Below the pieces are notes generated by a model that made no database searches, was not told the DNA's origin, and was given only the letters and a program-made list of their open reading frames with translations. A stretch of 64,000 nucleotides of DNA, taken from assembly GCA_944329425.1 (NCBI GenBank), contig CALVIG010000005.1, positions 1 to 64,000 of the forward strand. The letters are read 5' to 3'. The stretch is from an uncultured Bacilli bacterium (GTDB lineage: Bacteria; Bacillota_I; Bacilli_A; RF39; UBA660). Position 1 is the first letter of the stretch, and the number at the start of each line of letters is the position of its first letter. The position numbers were made by a program, and so were the translations under genes. Shown here in pieces: positions 51,044 to 60,534 of this stretch.

Positions 51044-54000
51044 TTACACCTTCTTTATACTCTTATGATTCTTCATAAGTTTTCTTATTCCTTGACCTTT
51101 AAATGCTATGGTTGCAATTGATTTATCAACCATAACTACAACACCAGGACCGTATACATCATGAACTACGTTATCTCCTACGTTTAATTCGTTATCATCA
51201 TTAAACATTTTAGATTTATCAATTTTTTGAGCAATATTTTTCTTCTCTGGTAAATCAATTAAATCTTTATCTATTTCGTTTATGAATCTACTTGGCATAT
51301 TAACACTCGTTCTACCAAACAACGTTCTCTTTAAAGCATTTATTAAATAAAGTTTCTTTTTAGCTCTTGTTATAGCAACATAACAAAGTCTTCTTTCTTC
51401 CTCTAAACCATCTGGTCCTTCTACACAATTTACGTGAGGAAAAATGTTTTCTTCCATACCTATTACAAAAACGTATTTAAATTCAAGACCCTTAACAGCA
51501 TGAATAGTCATTAATGTAACTTTACTTGCACCGTCTTCTTTTTGATCGTTTACATCACTTACTAAGCTAACTTCGTTTAAGAAATCTTCTAGTGATGCTA
51601 TACCACTTTCCTCCTCAAACGTTTTAGTAATAGACTTAAACTCTTCCAAGTTTTCTAATCTTATGTCAGCTTCTAAAGTATGCTCCTGCTCCAAATCCTT
51701 TTTAATTCCGGATTTATCAAGTACCATATCAATTGTTTCGGTAAGACTTAATGTTTCACTTTTTTCTTTCATTTCTAATATAGTATTCTTAAACTCTAAT
51801 TCTTTTCCCTTTTCTATTACTTCAAACATGGATGTTCCCTTTAAAACAGCATCCATACTTAAATTATCAATTGTCTTAGGTCCAATGCCTCTTTTTGGAT
51901 AATTAATTACCCTAATTAAAGAAACATCGTCTTTTGGATTATAAATAAGTTTTAAATACGCAAGTAAATCCTTTATTTCTTTTCTAGAATAAAAAGCAAA
52001 TGCTCCAACTATTCTATAAGGAATATTACTATTTAAAAATCCCTCTTCTATCGTTCTTGACTGAGCATTAGTTCTATAAAGAACTGCTATATCATCTAAA
52101 CTTACACCATCATTTTTTAATTTTTTTATTTCCCTTGTTACAAATGATGCTTCATCTTTTTCATCTAACGCTCTTACGTATTTAATTTTTTCACCCTGTT
52201 CATTTTCGGTCCACAAATTTTTATCTTTTTTCTTCGTATTATTTTTTATAACACTATTAGCGGCATTTAAAATCGTTTTGGTAGAACGATAGTTTTGTTC
52301 TAATAAAATTACTTTAGCATCTTTGTAATCTTTTTCAAAGTTAAGGATATTTTTGAAGTTTGCACCACGCCAAGAATAGATACAATTATGTACACATATG
52401 TTATTTGCAAAATAATTTTTAGTGTCTTTAACATTTAGATCATATACGTAACCATCATAAAATTCTTTTTCAACTTTTACTATCTTATCTTGAATTAAAT
52501 TATCATCTTCTATTCTTACTAAATACATTCCTTCTTTTAAACTCCCAAACGGGATAAAATTATAAGATTCTTCAGTCAATTTTATTTTTCTTAAAATATC
52601 ATAACCATCAGTTAAATCATCTACCATTCTAGCAAAATATTCAGCATGTTCATATTCTTTTCTTTCAGTTTCTATTCTCCATTTACCACCTTTTGAACTT
52701 CTAGTATTAAAACCTAAATCGGATAGTTTTTTTCTTTCTTCTTCACCTGATGTGATAAGAGAAATTCTATGTGTATATATATCACCATTTTTAGTATGCT
52801 TTCCTGATAAGAAAGATAAATTTATAATTCTTCTAACAGAATTTCCTCTAACGACTGCCGAAGAAATATGATGAGGATATTCAAAAAATAAATTTTCTTC
52901 TTTCATTAATTTTTCTGCACGTTCATAAGTGGATATACTTTTAAATAATTCATTTATTTTTTCTTGAGATAAAGATATATTTCTTCCTTTGCTAACAAAA
53001 ACAGTTTTAGGAATTCCATAATAACTTGAAAAATATTCTTCATAATATGTAGCATCTTCTTTTGTATTGCACACCTTTATTATCCAAATCTTATCTGCTG
53101 TTTCCCCATTCAATCTTACTTCTATTCCATTTTTAATTTTATTTTTTCCACATCTAACTCCTGAAGTTTGTCCAATTCTAAAACCTAAATCTTTTTTGTA
53201 CATCAAATAAACATAATATTTATTAACCTCAGGCAATAATTTAAAAAAAGTTATATGCTCTTTCGTTGCCTTAATTATTTTACCACTTTCTAACGTAACT
53301 TTTATGATATCTCCGTTATATTCCTTTTTCAATACATCAGTAACTTTCTTATATATTGTATTACCAAAACCTGATGCAGTTTTAACTTCATCATCTTTTT
53401 TAATTTCACTTATTTTTTTCTTTCCTTTTTTTGTTTCAATAATTGTATCTGGTGTTAAACACTGCGAATCATCTCCTACAACACATATATTTTTATATTT
53501 ATCACTTATCATTTTAGATAATAAATATTGTGCCTCATTTGTATCTTGATATTCATCTATAAATACGTATTTAAAAAGTTCTTGATACTGTTGCAACACT
53601 TCTGGGTGTTTGTTAAATAATTCAATGGGTTTAATAAGTAAATCATCAAAGTCTAATGAGTTATTTCTTAAAAGTGTTTCTTGATACTTTTTATATACCT
53701 TATACGTAATATCACTTACTTCGTCATTAACTAAATTATGATATTTTTCTACCGTTACCATTTCGTTTTTACAAGAACTAATTTGGTTCTTAATAAACTT
53801 AGGGTTACACCTTTTGGAATCAATATTCATATCCTTTAATATTCTTTTAATAACAGTTAAAGAATCATCACTATCAATTATAGTAAAATTCTTATCATAA
53901 CCTAATCTTTCATAATTTTCTTTTATTATTCTAAGTCCAAAAGAGTGAAAAGTAGATATTTGAATATTATATCCAATACTCCCCACTTGCTTTATAATTC

Positions 54001-54205
54001 TTTCTTTCATTTCTTTTGCAGCTTTATTAGTAAAAGTTATCGCAACTATATTTCTAGGATCAATACCTCTTTCTTTTATCAAATAAGCCACTCTAGTAGT
54101 TAAAACACTTGTCTTACCACTTCCTGCTCCAGCAAGAAGTAAAAGTGGCCCATCACCCCATAAAACAGCTTCTTTTTGTCTATCATTTAAATAATCTAAA
54201 TTCAT
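51044..54205 (-). CDS. pcrA: PcrA/UvrD helicase containing an intein
   Basis: 1053 residues as encoded. Exteins: 1-248 and 608-1053, together 694 residues. They carry LLAGAGSGKTSVLTTR (Walker A), ITFTNKAAKEM, STFHSFGLRII, YVFIDEYQDTN, GDDSQ/CIYSWRGANF (motif III), LEQNYRSTKTIL, TIHAVKGLEFKYVFVIG and RLCYVAITRAKKKL. This is the superfamily 1A helicase of repair and plasmid replication. Residues 249-607 are an intein inserted inside motif III between Gln248 and Cys608; splicing is required for a working helicase. The C-terminal GDNVVHDVYGPGVVV domain is typical of PcrA. Confidence 0.96.
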   Translation of the reverse strand: MNLDYLNDRQKEAVLWGDGPLLLLAGAGSGKTSVLTTRVAYLIKERGIDPRNIVAITFTNKAAKEMKERIIKQVGSIGYNIQISTFHSFGLRIIKENYERLGYDKNFTIIDSDDSLTVIKRILKDMNIDSKRCNPKFIKNQISSCKNEMVTVEKYHNLVNDEVSDITYKVYKKYQETLLRNNSLDFDDLLIKPIELFNKHPEVLQQYQELFKYVFIDEYQDTNEAQYLLSKMISDKYKNICVVGDDSQCLTPDTIIETKKGKKKISEIKKDDEVKTASGFGNTIYKKVTDVLKKEYNGDIIKVTLESGKIIKATKEHITFFKLLPEVNKYYVYLMYKKDLGFRIGQTSGVRCGKNKIKNGIEVRLNGETADKIWIIKVCNTKEDATYYEEYFSSYYGIPKTVFVSKGRNISLSQEKINELFKSISTYERAEKLMKEENLFFEYPHHISSAVVRGNSVRRIINLSFLSGKHTKNGDIYTHRISLITSGEEERKKLSDLGFNTRSSKGGKWRIETERKEYEHAEYFARMVDDLTDGYDILRKIKLTEESYNFIPFGSLKEGMYLVRIEDDNLIQDKIVKVEKEFYDGYVYDLNVKDTKNYFANNICVHNCIYSWRGANFKNILNFEKDYKDAKVILLEQNYRSTKTILNAANSVIKNNTKKKDKNLWTENEQGEKIKYVRALDEKDEASFVTREIKKLKNDGVSLDDIAVLYRTNAQSRTIEEGFLNSNIPYRIVGAFAFYSRKEIKDLLAYLKLIYNPKDDVSLIRVINYPKRGIGPKTIDNLSMDAVLKGTSMFEVIEKGKELEFKNTILEMKEKSETLSLTETIDMVLDKSGIKKDLEQEHTLEADIRLENLEEFKSITKTFEEESGIASLEDFLNEVSLVSDVNDQKEDGASKVTLMTIHAVKGLEFKYVFVIGMEENIFPHVNCVEGPDGLEEERRLCYVAITRAKKKLYLINALKRTLFGRTSVNMPSRFINEIDKDLIDLPEKKNIAQKIDKSKMFNDDNELNVGDNVVHDVYGPGVVVMVDKSIATIAFKGQGIRKLMKNHKSIKKV
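52385..53461 (-). other. Intein coding segment (359 residues) in pcrA
   Basis: It starts CLTPDTIIETKKGKKKISEI (block A, Cys1) and has the block B motif GKIIKATKEHITFF with T-x-x-H. It ends YVYDLNVKDTKNYF (block F) and ICVHN before Cys+1 (block G). All residues for self-splicing are present. Between the splicing blocks are about 270 residues. They include a YVYLM ... FRIGQTS segment resembling GIY-YIG nucleases (about residues 330-400 of the precursor) and no LAGLIDADG motif. Confidence 0.93.
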
Positions 54206-54296
54206 ATTATTACCTCTTTATTAACTACTATATTTTAACATATAAGGTAAAGAAAAAATATATGCAAAATTAAATTTTACATATATTTTAATCTTT

Positions 54297-56042
54297 TTAA
54301 CGGGTCTTATAAACGCTTTTGCCCAAGTATTTTGTTTCTATTACTTTTCCGTTTTCAATAATTTTTAAATAAGCCAAATATCCTCCATTTGAATAAACGG
54401 AATATGGTTCAAATGTTTTTCCACCTAAAGCATTTTCGTTAGTCCATATGTCTACCGTTAAATAATTTCCTTTAACATAGGATACTATATAAATTGGATA
54501 ATCATAATTATTTTTAAATTTATAATCAGTCGTTGTTGAATAAACGGTTGCATCAAGCCCCTTTGGAACATAACTTGGTGCAAACGTATGATTTCTTCTA
54601 GATATGGTTTGTAATCCAGATTTTAACTGTGCCATGTATAAAGTAGAGGCAAGCTGACACACTCCTCCACCATTAGCTGTTGCATTATCCCCATTTAAAT
54701 ATATAGGAGCTGGTAAATAGCCATTTGAAGCTCCGTAAGGCCCTACAATTTTAAGATAAGAAAATTCTTCTCCAGGCATTATTACGGTGCCATTCAATTT
54801 TGTAGACGCTAAGTTTATGTTATGTCCTCTATTCCCATAATTAGCAAAGTAAGTAGTATAACTAGAAACCTTTTTATTTATGCTAGATAAATTTTCGTTT
54901 TTAGCTTCGTTTTTTATTGTGGTTCCAACTGCTTCAATAACGGTTTTTTCCCTTAAATTAGCAAGCGCTTCTTTTATTCTTATCTTTGTTTTTTCTTTAT
55001 CTAAAGTAAAACCATTAATACCTTTGTCATAATAGACGTTGTGATTATCATCTATCACTATTCCATCGTTTCTAGGATTGATATTTAGTTTTTCTTCTAA
55101 CAATTTTACAAAATTATCAACTACCTTATCACTAGATGAACTTTTTAGATAAAAAGTTTTAACTTTCTTCTTTTCTCTTATCATTTTTACTTTCTTAAAA
55201 AATGATAAGCTATCGTTATATTTTTTTATTTTTTCTTTAATACCAGTATCATTTGCTAAAATACCTATTTCCTTATAAGTAAATTTATAATTACCATTTT
55301 CATTTGTAACAATAATGGAGCCATTTTCAATCCTTGATTTTTCTTTTTCTATAATTTTATCTAAATTACTTACTTTTTCTCCTGACAAATCTATGTCGTT
55401 TAAATATATCCCGGGATATATTAATCCGTTATATTTATTGATTAATTTATTATAATCATAGAACTTAAAAAGTAAAAAACTAACAACTATAATAGTTAAA
55501 AGAATAAATAAAATAATAAAGTTTCTTTTTTTATTATCTTTCTTTTTTAATAAAGAATTATATTTTTCCTTTTCTTCATCTAACATAAGAATTTCTTCTT
55601 CGTCTACCCCAAAAGAATTTAAAGCTTCGTTTTTATACTTTAAACAATATTTATTAAAAATCTTACTATTAAATGATACGTCAGTTTTGTTTTGATATTC
55701 ATACGCTGCAACTTGTTTTAGTTCTTCATTACTTAATTGCTTAAAAAAATTATTTAATATTACGGACTTATTATAAAAAGATAGCATCGCAATTATTCTA
55801 GAATAAACAAATAGTTTAACACTTGTTTTATCACTTAAATTACACTGCTCTTTTATCCTGTTTATCAACAGTTCTTCGTTTAAAACATCTAAAATTATTT
55901 TTATTAATTTTAAATCTTTCTTTTCCACTTTTATGATGGTATCCAAAGCATCATTTATATCACGATTAAAAAGCAAACTTTTAACATAGTTTACTTTTTG
56001 ATTATCATCAAGTGCCATTATATTTGGATTATTATTTATCAT
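54297..56042 (-). CDS. VanW family membrane protein
   Basis: 581 residues. A cytoplasmic helical N-terminal part (1-170), a membrane helix (about 174-195), a peptidoglycan-binding-like middle (about 200-370) and a VanW domain at the end. The VanW domain shows FANYGNRGHNINLASTKLNG, GEEFSYLKIVGPYG, GGGVCQLASTLYMAQ, RRNHTFAPSYVPKGLDATV and YDYPIYIVSYV. VanW proteins occur in vancomycin clusters but are widespread cell-envelope proteins of unknown activity. The long N-terminal cytoplasmic extension is unusual. Confidence 0.85.
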   Translation of the reverse strand: MINNNPNIMALDDNQKVNYVKSLLFNRDINDALDTIIKVEKKDLKLIKIILDVLNEELLINRIKEQCNLSDKTSVKLFVYSRIIAMLSFYNKSVILNNFFKQLSNEELKQVAAYEYQNKTDVSFNSKIFNKYCLKYKNEALNSFGVDEEEILMLDEEKEKYNSLLKKKDNKKRNFIILFILLTIIVVSFLLFKFYDYNKLINKYNGLIYPGIYLNDIDLSGEKVSNLDKIIEKEKSRIENGSIIVTNENGNYKFTYKEIGILANDTGIKEKIKKYNDSLSFFKKVKMIREKKKVKTFYLKSSSSDKVVDNFVKLLEEKLNINPRNDGIVIDDNHNVYYDKGINGFTLDKEKTKIRIKEALANLREKTVIEAVGTTIKNEAKNENLSSINKKVSSYTTYFANYGNRGHNINLASTKLNGTVIMPGEEFSYLKIVGPYGASNGYLPAPIYLNGDNATANGGGVCQLASTLYMAQLKSGLQTISRRNHTFAPSYVPKGLDATVYSTTTDYKFKNNYDYPIYIVSYVKGNYLTVDIWTNENALGGKTFEPYSVYSNGGYLAYLKIIENGKVIETKYLGKSVYKTR

Positions 56043-56154
56043 TTATTAAGCTCCGTTCTTACTATAAAAAAATTATAAATTAAATTTTATAAATTGTAAA
56101 TGCATCACTTAAAATAATTATAAGAATATACTACTATTGTAAAAAGGAGGAGTT

Positions 56155-57150
56155 ATGAGAAAGATTATTATCTTAGTTTGTTTTTGTATTGTTTTAATAT
56201 TCGCTTTGATTTTTGCAATAAACGCAAAGAAAAAAGAAAACAAACAAGAAAGTGGTTTAACTGAAGTTAAGGTTGCCGAAGTTGCACATACCATTTTTTA
56301 TGCACCCGCTTATGTTGCAATAAGTAAAGGATACTTTGAAGAAGAGAACATAAAAATAGATTTAACCTTAGCATCTGGAGCTGATAAAGTAACCGCAGCA
56401 GTATTATCAGGTGACGTAGATATTGGTTTTTGTGGGAGTGAAGCAACCATATACGTATATAATAGTGGTGAAAAAGATTATCTGGTTAATTTTGCAAGGT
56501 TGACTAAAAGAGATGGATCCTTTTTAGTTTCAAGAAAAAAATACGATAATTTTACCCTTGAAGACTTAAAAGGCAAAACGGTTATTGGAGGAAGAAAAGG
56601 CGGTATGCCTGAAATGACCTTTGAGTGGGCATTAAAAGAAAACGGAATAGATCCCGAAAAAGACTTAACAATAGATACAAGTGTTGCTTTCGCAGCCATG
56701 GAAGGAGCTTTTATAGGTGGAGATGCTGATTTTGTAACACTTTTTGAACCTAATGCGTCAAGCGTTGAAAAACAAGGTTTAGGATACGTAGTTGGATATG
56801 TTGGGAATTGGGGAGGAGAAGTACCATACACGGCATATAACGCAAAAAAAAGCTTTATAAAGGAAAATCCAGAAATAATAAAAGGATTTACCAAAGCAAT
56901 AGATAAAGGCTTAAAATACGTTAAAAATACTGATTCTAACATAATTGCAAAAGACATTCAAGAATTTTTTCCAGAATTATCACTTGATGATTTAACACTA
57001 ATTATAGAAAGATATAAAACAAATGATGCTTGGCCTGATTCAACTGATATTACTAAAGAAGAATTTGATCATATACAAGAAATCATGATAAGTAGTAATG
57101 AACTAGATAAAAAAGCGCCATATGACAAATTAATTTATCAAGGAAATTAA
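56155..57150 (+). CDS. ABC transporter substrate-binding protein, NitT/TauT (NMT1-like) type
   Basis: 331 residues. One N-terminal membrane anchor/signal helix (4-24), then EVAHTIFYAPAYVAISKGYFEEENI and LASGADKVTAAVLSGDVDIGFCGSEATIYVY, the typical start of NMT1/SsuA-like proteins, and KGKTVIGGRKGGMPEMTFEWALKENGI. No lipobox is evident, so it may stay anchored by its helix. First gene of a three-gene operon on the plus strand with a strong AGGAGG site. The ligand could be a thiamine precursor, sulfonate or similar; nothing in the window decides. Confidence 0.87.
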   Translation: MRKIIILVCFCIVLIFALIFAINAKKKENKQESGLTEVKVAEVAHTIFYAPAYVAISKGYFEEENIKIDLTLASGADKVTAAVLSGDVDIGFCGSEATIYVYNSGEKDYLVNFARLTKRDGSFLVSRKKYDNFTLEDLKGKTVIGGRKGGMPEMTFEWALKENGIDPEKDLTIDTSVAFAAMEGAFIGGDADFVTLFEPNASSVEKQGLGYVVGYVGNWGGEVPYTAYNAKKSFIKENPEIIKGFTKAIDKGLKYVKNTDSNIIAKDIQEFFPELSLDDLTLIIERYKTNDAWPDSTDITKEEFDHIQEIMISSNELDKKAPYDKLIYQGN

Positions 57151-57153
57151 TTA

Positions 57154-57903
57154 ATGGAACTCTTAGAAATTAAAGAGTTAAGTAAAAATTATTTAACAAA
57201 AAAACAAGTCATATGTGCAATTAAAAACATAAATTTATTAATAAAGGAAAACCAGTTCATAGCGTTAGTCGGACCGTCAGGATGTGGAAAATCAACCATT
57301 CTTTCGATTATTGGTGGGTTAGAAAAGAAAAGCTCTGGCCAAATAAATTTCATGAAAAAAAATTTAAAAGTTGGTTATATGTTTCAAGAAGATGCTTTGT
57401 TTCCATGGCTAAACGTGTTAGATAATTGTATGTTGGGTTTAAAAATTCAAAATAAAGAAACTAAAGAAAATAAAAAATACGTTAAAACCCTATTAAAAAA
57501 ATATGGTTTATCATCATTTGAAAAAAGCTACCCAAAAGAACTATCTGGGGGGATGAGGCAAAGAGTAGCCTTAATTAGAACCCTTGCTACCAAACCAGAT
57601 ATATTATTATTAGACGAGCCATTTTCAGCCCTAGATTATCAAACAAGAATAACCGTTTCAGATGATGTTTTTAAAATAATTAAACAAGAAAAGAAAACAG
57701 CATTAATGGTGTCCCATGATATTAATGAAGCAATATCAATGGCGGATAAAGTAATAGTCTTAAGTAACAGACCTTCTATTATAAAAAACGTGTATGAAAT
57801 AAAAATGGAAAACAAAAGTACTCCAAGTGAAAATAGAAAAAACAAAAAATTTAATGAATACTATAACCTTATTTGGAAGGATTTGGATCATTATGAAAGC
57901 TAA
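57154..57903 (+). CDS. ABC transporter ATP-binding protein, NitT/TauT type
   Basis: 249 residues with Walker A VGPSGCGKSTIL, Q-loop YMFQEDALFPWLNV, signature ELSGGMRQRVALIRTLA, Walker B ILLLDEPFSALDYQTR and the H-loop MVSHDINEAI. It is 3 bp downstream of the binding-protein gene and overlaps the permease gene. Confidence 0.94.
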   Translation: MELLEIKELSKNYLTKKQVICAIKNINLLIKENQFIALVGPSGCGKSTILSIIGGLEKKSSGQINFMKKNLKVGYMFQEDALFPWLNVLDNCMLGLKIQNKETKENKKYVKTLLKKYGLSSFEKSYPKELSGGMRQRVALIRTLATKPDILLLDEPFSALDYQTRITVSDDVFKIIKQEKKTALMVSHDINEAISMADKVIVLSNRPSIIKNVYEIKMENKSTPSENRKNKKFNEYYNLIWKDLDHYES

Positions 57904-58687
57904 AGAAGAACATAAAAAATATTTAAAAAATATAAAATGGCAAAATATAAAAGTTATAACTTCACAAATTCTTATATTTATAGTATTTATGGTTTCTTGG
58001 CAAATACTTTCCGATAAAGGGGTCATAAACACATTTTTATGTTCCAGCCCAAAAAAAGTATTAGAAACAATAATCAGTTTATATAAATCTAATGATTTAT
58101 TAATTCATGTTTGGGTTACTCTAAAAGAAATACTAATAAGTTTTGGTCTAGGTTCAATAATAGGTATAATATTTGCAGCCATTTTATGGTGGAGTCCGTT
58201 TTTATCAAAAGTATTAGATCCTTATCTTACAATATTAAATAGTTTACCTAAAGTATCATTAGGACCAATAATAATAATTTGGGCAGGAGCTAACCAAAAT
58301 TCGATAATTCTAATGGCTCTTTTAATATCAACAATATCAACAATAATAAGCGTATACGTAGGTTTTAAACATACTAATAAAACAAGCATTAAACTATTAA
58401 AAAGTTTTAATGCAAATAAATTTCAAATATTTATTAAAGCAGTACTTCCCTATAATATAAACACGATTATTAGTTCTCTTAAAATCAATTTATCAATGAC
58501 ATTTGTAGGTGTTATTATGGGTGAGTTATTAGTATCTAAACAAGGTCTTGGTTATTTAATAAACTATGGTTCACAAGTATTTAATACCAACTTAGTTATA
58601 GCAGGAGTTGTTTTACTTGGAATTTTAACAAGCATACTTTACTTTTTAATATTATTTATTGAAAATAAATTAAAAAAAGAATGGTAA
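57893..58687 (+). CDS. ABC transporter permease, NitT/TauT type
   Basis: About 264 residues with six membrane helices and the BPD_transp_1 motif around SFNANKFQIFIKAVLPYNINTIISSLKINLSMTFVGVIMGELL (EAA loop). The ATG at 57893 overlaps the end of the ATPase gene and follows GGATTTGG; the open frame from 57827 lies inside the ATPase gene and is not used. Completes the importer. Confidence 0.92.
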   Translation: MKAKEEHKKYLKNIKWQNIKVITSQILIFIVFMVSWQILSDKGVINTFLCSSPKKVLETIISLYKSNDLLIHVWVTLKEILISFGLGSIIGIIFAAILWWSPFLSKVLDPYLTILNSLPKVSLGPIIIIWAGANQNSIILMALLISTISTIISVYVGFKHTNKTSIKLLKSFNANKFQIFIKAVLPYNINTIISSLKINLSMTFVGVIMGELLVSKQGLGYLINYGSQVFNTNLVIAGVVLLGILTSILYFLILFIENKLKKEW

Positions 58688-58702
58688 TACCATTCTTTTT
58701 AA
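58678..58702 (+). terminator. Terminator of the ABC transporter operon
   Basis: GAATGGT pairs with ACCATTC around AAT and five T follow on the plus strand. Confidence 0.8.
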
Positions 58703-58703
58703 A

Positions 58704-59087
58704 TTATTGATAACAGTCACCATCTTTTATTGAGCTATAGTCATATTCTATAAAATTATTATTATCTTCTTCACTTTCTTTAACTTCTATATCTTTATCT
58801 AACTGTCCTTCACATTTACCTTTTAAATCAATTAATCCATCCTGTTCCAAATCATCTAATGTAAATTTAATATTATCGTAATTTTCATTTATTAAATCAG
58901 AAACATAATATTTAGCAACATATAAATGTGCCGCATTTTCTATTTTTTGATTTAAGATGTTTTTATTTTCTGCTTCATTTCTTGCTATTTCCTTAGTCAT
59001 ACTAGGTGCTGCAATAATCATTATTATTGCCAAAATAACAATAACCGCAAGAAGTTCAACCAAAGTAAAACCCTTATTATCTTTCAT
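58704..59087 (-). CDS. Type IV pilin-like / pseudopilin
   Basis: 127 residues. The prepilin signal KDNKG/FTLVELLAVIVILAIIMIIAAPS (cleavage before Phe, with the conserved Glu at +5) is followed by a helical spine and a small globular domain with two Cys (KGKCEGQ; DGDCYQ). ComG-like competence pseudopilins and type II secretion pilins look like this. No pilus assembly genes are in the window. It follows tsaD by 15 bp on the same strand. Confidence 0.85.
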   Translation of the reverse strand: MKDNKGFTLVELLAVIVILAIIMIIAAPSMTKEIARNEAENKNILNQKIENAAHLYVAKYYVSDLINENYDNIKFTLDDLEQDGLIDLKGKCEGQLDKDIEVKESEEDNNNFIEYDYSSIKDGDCYQ

Positions 59088-59102
59088 GGTAACCCCTTCT
59101 TT

Positions 59103-60104
59103 CTATAAATCTAATCCCGGCTCTGGGTTAAGGCTAAAATCAGCTCTATCTCCTCTTATATAAGCATAATAACCAGCAGCACCAATCATTGCAGCATTAT
59201 CAGTACAATACTTTATTTCCGGCTTTAAAAGTTCTACGTTAAGGTCTTTACAAGTATCTTCCAAAGCCTTTCTAAGGCCACTATTAGCAGATACCCCTCC
59301 TGCAACTAATAACTGCTTAACACCGTATTCTTTTAAAGCACGGGTTGTTTTTTTAACTAATATACCAACAGCCGTTTCTTGAAAAGAAGTAGCTAAATCC
59401 TCTTTGTTTATTTCATTACCCCTTTGTTTTTCGTTATGTACTAAATTTATAACCGCACTTTTTATACCACTAAAACTAAAATCATAAGAATCATCATCTT
59501 TTGGAGCAGGTAAATTATATGAATGTTTACCTAAATGAGCCATCTTATCCATTAAAGGACCTCCTGGGTAAGGAATACCAACAACACGTGCAACTTTATC
59601 ATATGCTTCACCGACCGAATCATCAAGCGTACTTCCTATTTTCTTAAAAGAATATTCCTTATCCATGTAAATAATCTCAGTATGCCCACCAGATACAACC
59701 AAACATAAAAGAGGAAATTTAAATTCTCCTACAAATTTATTTGCATATATATGACCAGCCATATGATTTACCGGAACAAGTGGTTTACCAATTGCAAATG
59801 ATAAAGCTTTAGCAGCTTCAATACCAATTAACAACGAGCCATTAAGCCCAGGTCCATAAGTTACCGCAATGGCATCAATATCATCCATTTTCATATTAGC
59901 TTTCTTTAAACACTCCTCAAAAACCAAAGTTATGCACTGAGTATGATTACGACTTGCTATTTCTGGAACAACACCACCAAAGTGTTTATGAATGTCTATC
60001 TGTGATAAAATTACCGTAGCAATTTCTTCTTTTCCATTTTTTATAATACTTGCACTAGTTTCATCACAACTTGTTTCAATAGCAAATATATATATGTCTT
60101 TCAC
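59103..60104 (-). CDS. tsaD: tRNA N6-adenosine threonylcarbamoyltransferase TsaD
   Basis: 333 residues, normal length. AIETSCDETSASII, the metal-binding HMAGHIYA, LVVSGGHTEI, VGEAYDKVAR and LLVAGGVSANSGLR are conserved, as is the late DNAAMIG. Transfers the threonylcarbamoyl group to A37 of ANN-reading tRNAs (t6A). Last of the tsaE-tsaB-rimI-tsaD operon. Confidence 0.98.
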   Translation of the reverse strand: MKDIYIFAIETSCDETSASIIKNGKEEIATVILSQIDIHKHFGGVVPEIASRNHTQCITLVFEECLKKANMKMDDIDAIAVTYGPGLNGSLLIGIEAAKALSFAIGKPLVPVNHMAGHIYANKFVGEFKFPLLCLVVSGGHTEIIYMDKEYSFKKIGSTLDDSVGEAYDKVARVVGIPYPGGPLMDKMAHLGKHSYNLPAPKDDDSYDFSFSGIKSAVINLVHNEKQRGNEINKEDLATSFQETAVGILVKKTTRALKEYGVKQLLVAGGVSANSGLRKALEDTCKDLNVELLKPEIKYCTDNAAMIGAAGYYAYIRGDRADFSLNPEPGLDL

Positions 60105-60108
60105 GTTA

Positions 60109-60534
60109 TCACCTCAAATCTTTTTTCATTAAATATCCATCGTTTTCACCATAGTACTTTTTTCTTACCGCAACCACTTCAAAACCTAGCTTATTATATA
60201 AGTTAATGGCTGCTACATTCGTTGAATTAACTTCTAAAGTAATGTTAACACATCCATTTTTTCTTATCATTTCAACAATAAAATTTAATAATTTTGAACC
60301 ATATCCACGAAATCTCATTTTTGGTTCAATAATTATATCAACAATTTCTCCACGTTCATAAATTATACTATAAGTAGCAAAACCAATTATTTTATTATCT
60401 TCCTCAGCAACAACACAATTTAAAAATTCATCTTTATAAAATTGATAATTCTTATGTAATAATTTACCTAATTCATTTATATCGTTAATATCTTTATTTA
60501 CATAATTTCTAATCAACATACTTTTTTTCCGCAT
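60109..60534 (-). CDS. rimI: GNAT acetyltransferase RimI-like
   Basis: 141 residues with GNAT motifs: VAEEDNKIIGFATYSI, GEIVDIIIEPKMRFRGYGSKLLNFIV (acetyl-CoA binding R-x-x-G-x-G/A) and NVAAINLYNKLGFEVVAVRKKYY. RimI acetylates ribosomal protein S18 in E. coli and usually sits with tsaB and tsaD, as here. The gene overlaps the end of tsaB; a second ATG at 60519 (MLIRNYV) gives a more typical N-terminus. Confidence 0.9.
   Translation of the reverse strand: MRKKSMLIRNYVNKDINDINELGKLLHKNYQFYKDEFLNCVVAEEDNKIIGFATYSIIYERGEIVDIIIEPKMRFRGYGSKLLNFIVEMIRKNGCVNITLEVNSTNVAAINLYNKLGFEVVAVRKKYYGENDGYLMKKDLR

Noticed and set aside
56043-56154. Riboswitch before the ABC transporter operon
   Set aside because: Only 112 bp, very AT-rich, with no conserved TPP or other aptamer core; it just holds a strong ribosome binding site.
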